Shown one piece after another: positions 63,819-64,000 of a DNA stretch of 64,000 bases; position 1 is the stretch's first letter; every line of letters begins with the position of its first letter. The notes below the pieces were generated by a model. That model was not told the DNA's origin. It ran no database searches and was given only the letters and a program-made list of their open reading frames with translations. Made by a program: the position numbers and the translations under genes. Location of the stretch: NCBI RefSeq assembly GCF_001297125.1, contig NZ_LHPC01000028.1:1-64000 (forward strand), read 5' to 3'. Source of the DNA: Pseudomonas sp. RIT-PI-q. Its GTDB lineage: Bacteria; Pseudomonadota; Gammaproteobacteria; Pseudomonadales; Pseudomonadaceae.

Positions 63819-63890
63819 TATCTATCGGGAGGTAGACAATGCGGCCAACGATCGACCAGGTCAACAAATATCTATCAGTAGGTAGGCAAA
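63819..63890. promoter_or_regulatory. Twin TetR-type operators between the gst and tetR genes
   Basis: CTATC-GGGA-GGTAG (63822-63835) and CTATC-AGTA-GGTAG (63872-63885) lie exactly 50 bases apart and continue similarly on both sides (tat before, .caa after). One sits next to the GST start codon, the other just before the TetR start codon: a layout for co-repression of both. Confidence 0.75.
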
Positions 63891-63896
63891 TACATT

Positions 63897-64000
63897 ATGA
63901 CGGTAATGGACACCAAGCAGACCATCCTGCAAGCAGCCCGCAGGGTCGTGCAGGCTCGCGGCTACAACGCCTTGAGTTTTCGCGAATTGGCCAAAGAAGT
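63897..64000 (+). CDS. TetR-family regulator, N-terminal part (runs off the window)
   Basis: Starts ATG 63897 or 63906 and is open to the window end. The visible 34 residues, TVMDTKQTILQAARRVVQARGYNALSFRELAKEV, form the first helices of a TetR DNA-binding domain (helix 1 and the start of the helix-turn-helix). Expected to bind the twin operators just upstream and to control the divergent GST gene. Confidence 0.85.
   Translation, partial: MTVMDTKQTILQAARRVVQARGYNALSFRELAKE

Overview
The window looks like chromosomal DNA of a fluorescent-group Pseudomonas. The evidence is high-GC coding style, many REP-type intergenic palindromes built on 'tgtaggagc...gctcgcga', and typical Pseudomonas gene families: a FecI/FecR/TonB-receptor iron uptake unit, LysR regulators, an AzlCD exporter, an orphan Hcp cassette, a sulfonate ABC system and RHT-type exporters. 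I see no rRNA, tRNA, integrase, transposase or CRISPR array.

Layout. 0.2-4.3 kb: a ferric-siderophore signalling operon (sigma factor, FecR-like regulator, receptor) with a strong Fur box, divergent from a large multicopper oxidase (4.6-8.0 kb). 8.2-12.1 kb: an Old Yellow Enzyme whose Shine-Dalgarno lies in a perfect hairpin, a dense REP array, a LysR regulator and a Gfo/Idh/MocA oxidoreductase. 12.3-15.7 kb: an uncharacterised pair, a gluzincin-type metallopeptidase and an MBL-fold hydrolase. 16-19.3 kb: a lipoprotein, patatin, YceI and an NAD(P)-binding protein. 19.4-21.4 kb: a putative pore-forming toxin with two tandem immunity-like paralogues. 21.4-24.4 kb: GST, phosphoribosyltransferase and MATE exporter. 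24.7-32.8 kb: a defence-like island with an OLD-family ATPase/TOPRIM nuclease, a giant SMC-like ATPase whose C-terminus looks like tandem LexA/S24 folds, a small gene behind a structured leader, and a Fic protein. 32.9-42.9 kb: LysR/azoreductase, AzlCD/LysR, small enzymes, a c-type cytochrome, two gene remnants, a serine-hydrolase-like protein, a LysE exporter and a cupin. 43-58.5 kb: an accessory zone with three paralogues of a secreted protein made almost wholly of exact 13-residue repeats (7, 4 and 9 copies), an Hcp/DUF4225/immunity cassette, a chemoreceptor, a PchB-like lyase, regulators, cytochrome c, a SolA-like oxidase, an exported chorismate mutase and an extremely Met/Cys-rich protein. 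58.8-64 kb: a sulfonate-type ABC transporter divergent from a flavin monooxygenase, then a GST divergent from a truncated TetR regulator with twin operators.

The likeliest undescribed biology lies in four places: the 13-residue repeat protein family with its conserved SD-sequestering leader; the 43 percent Met, two-fold repeated protein at 57975-58484; the SMC-like/S24-like fusion at 26559-30563; and the glycine-zipper toxin with duplicated immunity genes, a leader mini-ORF and a 7-bp repeat tract. All functional calls come from reading motifs by eye; no database search was run.
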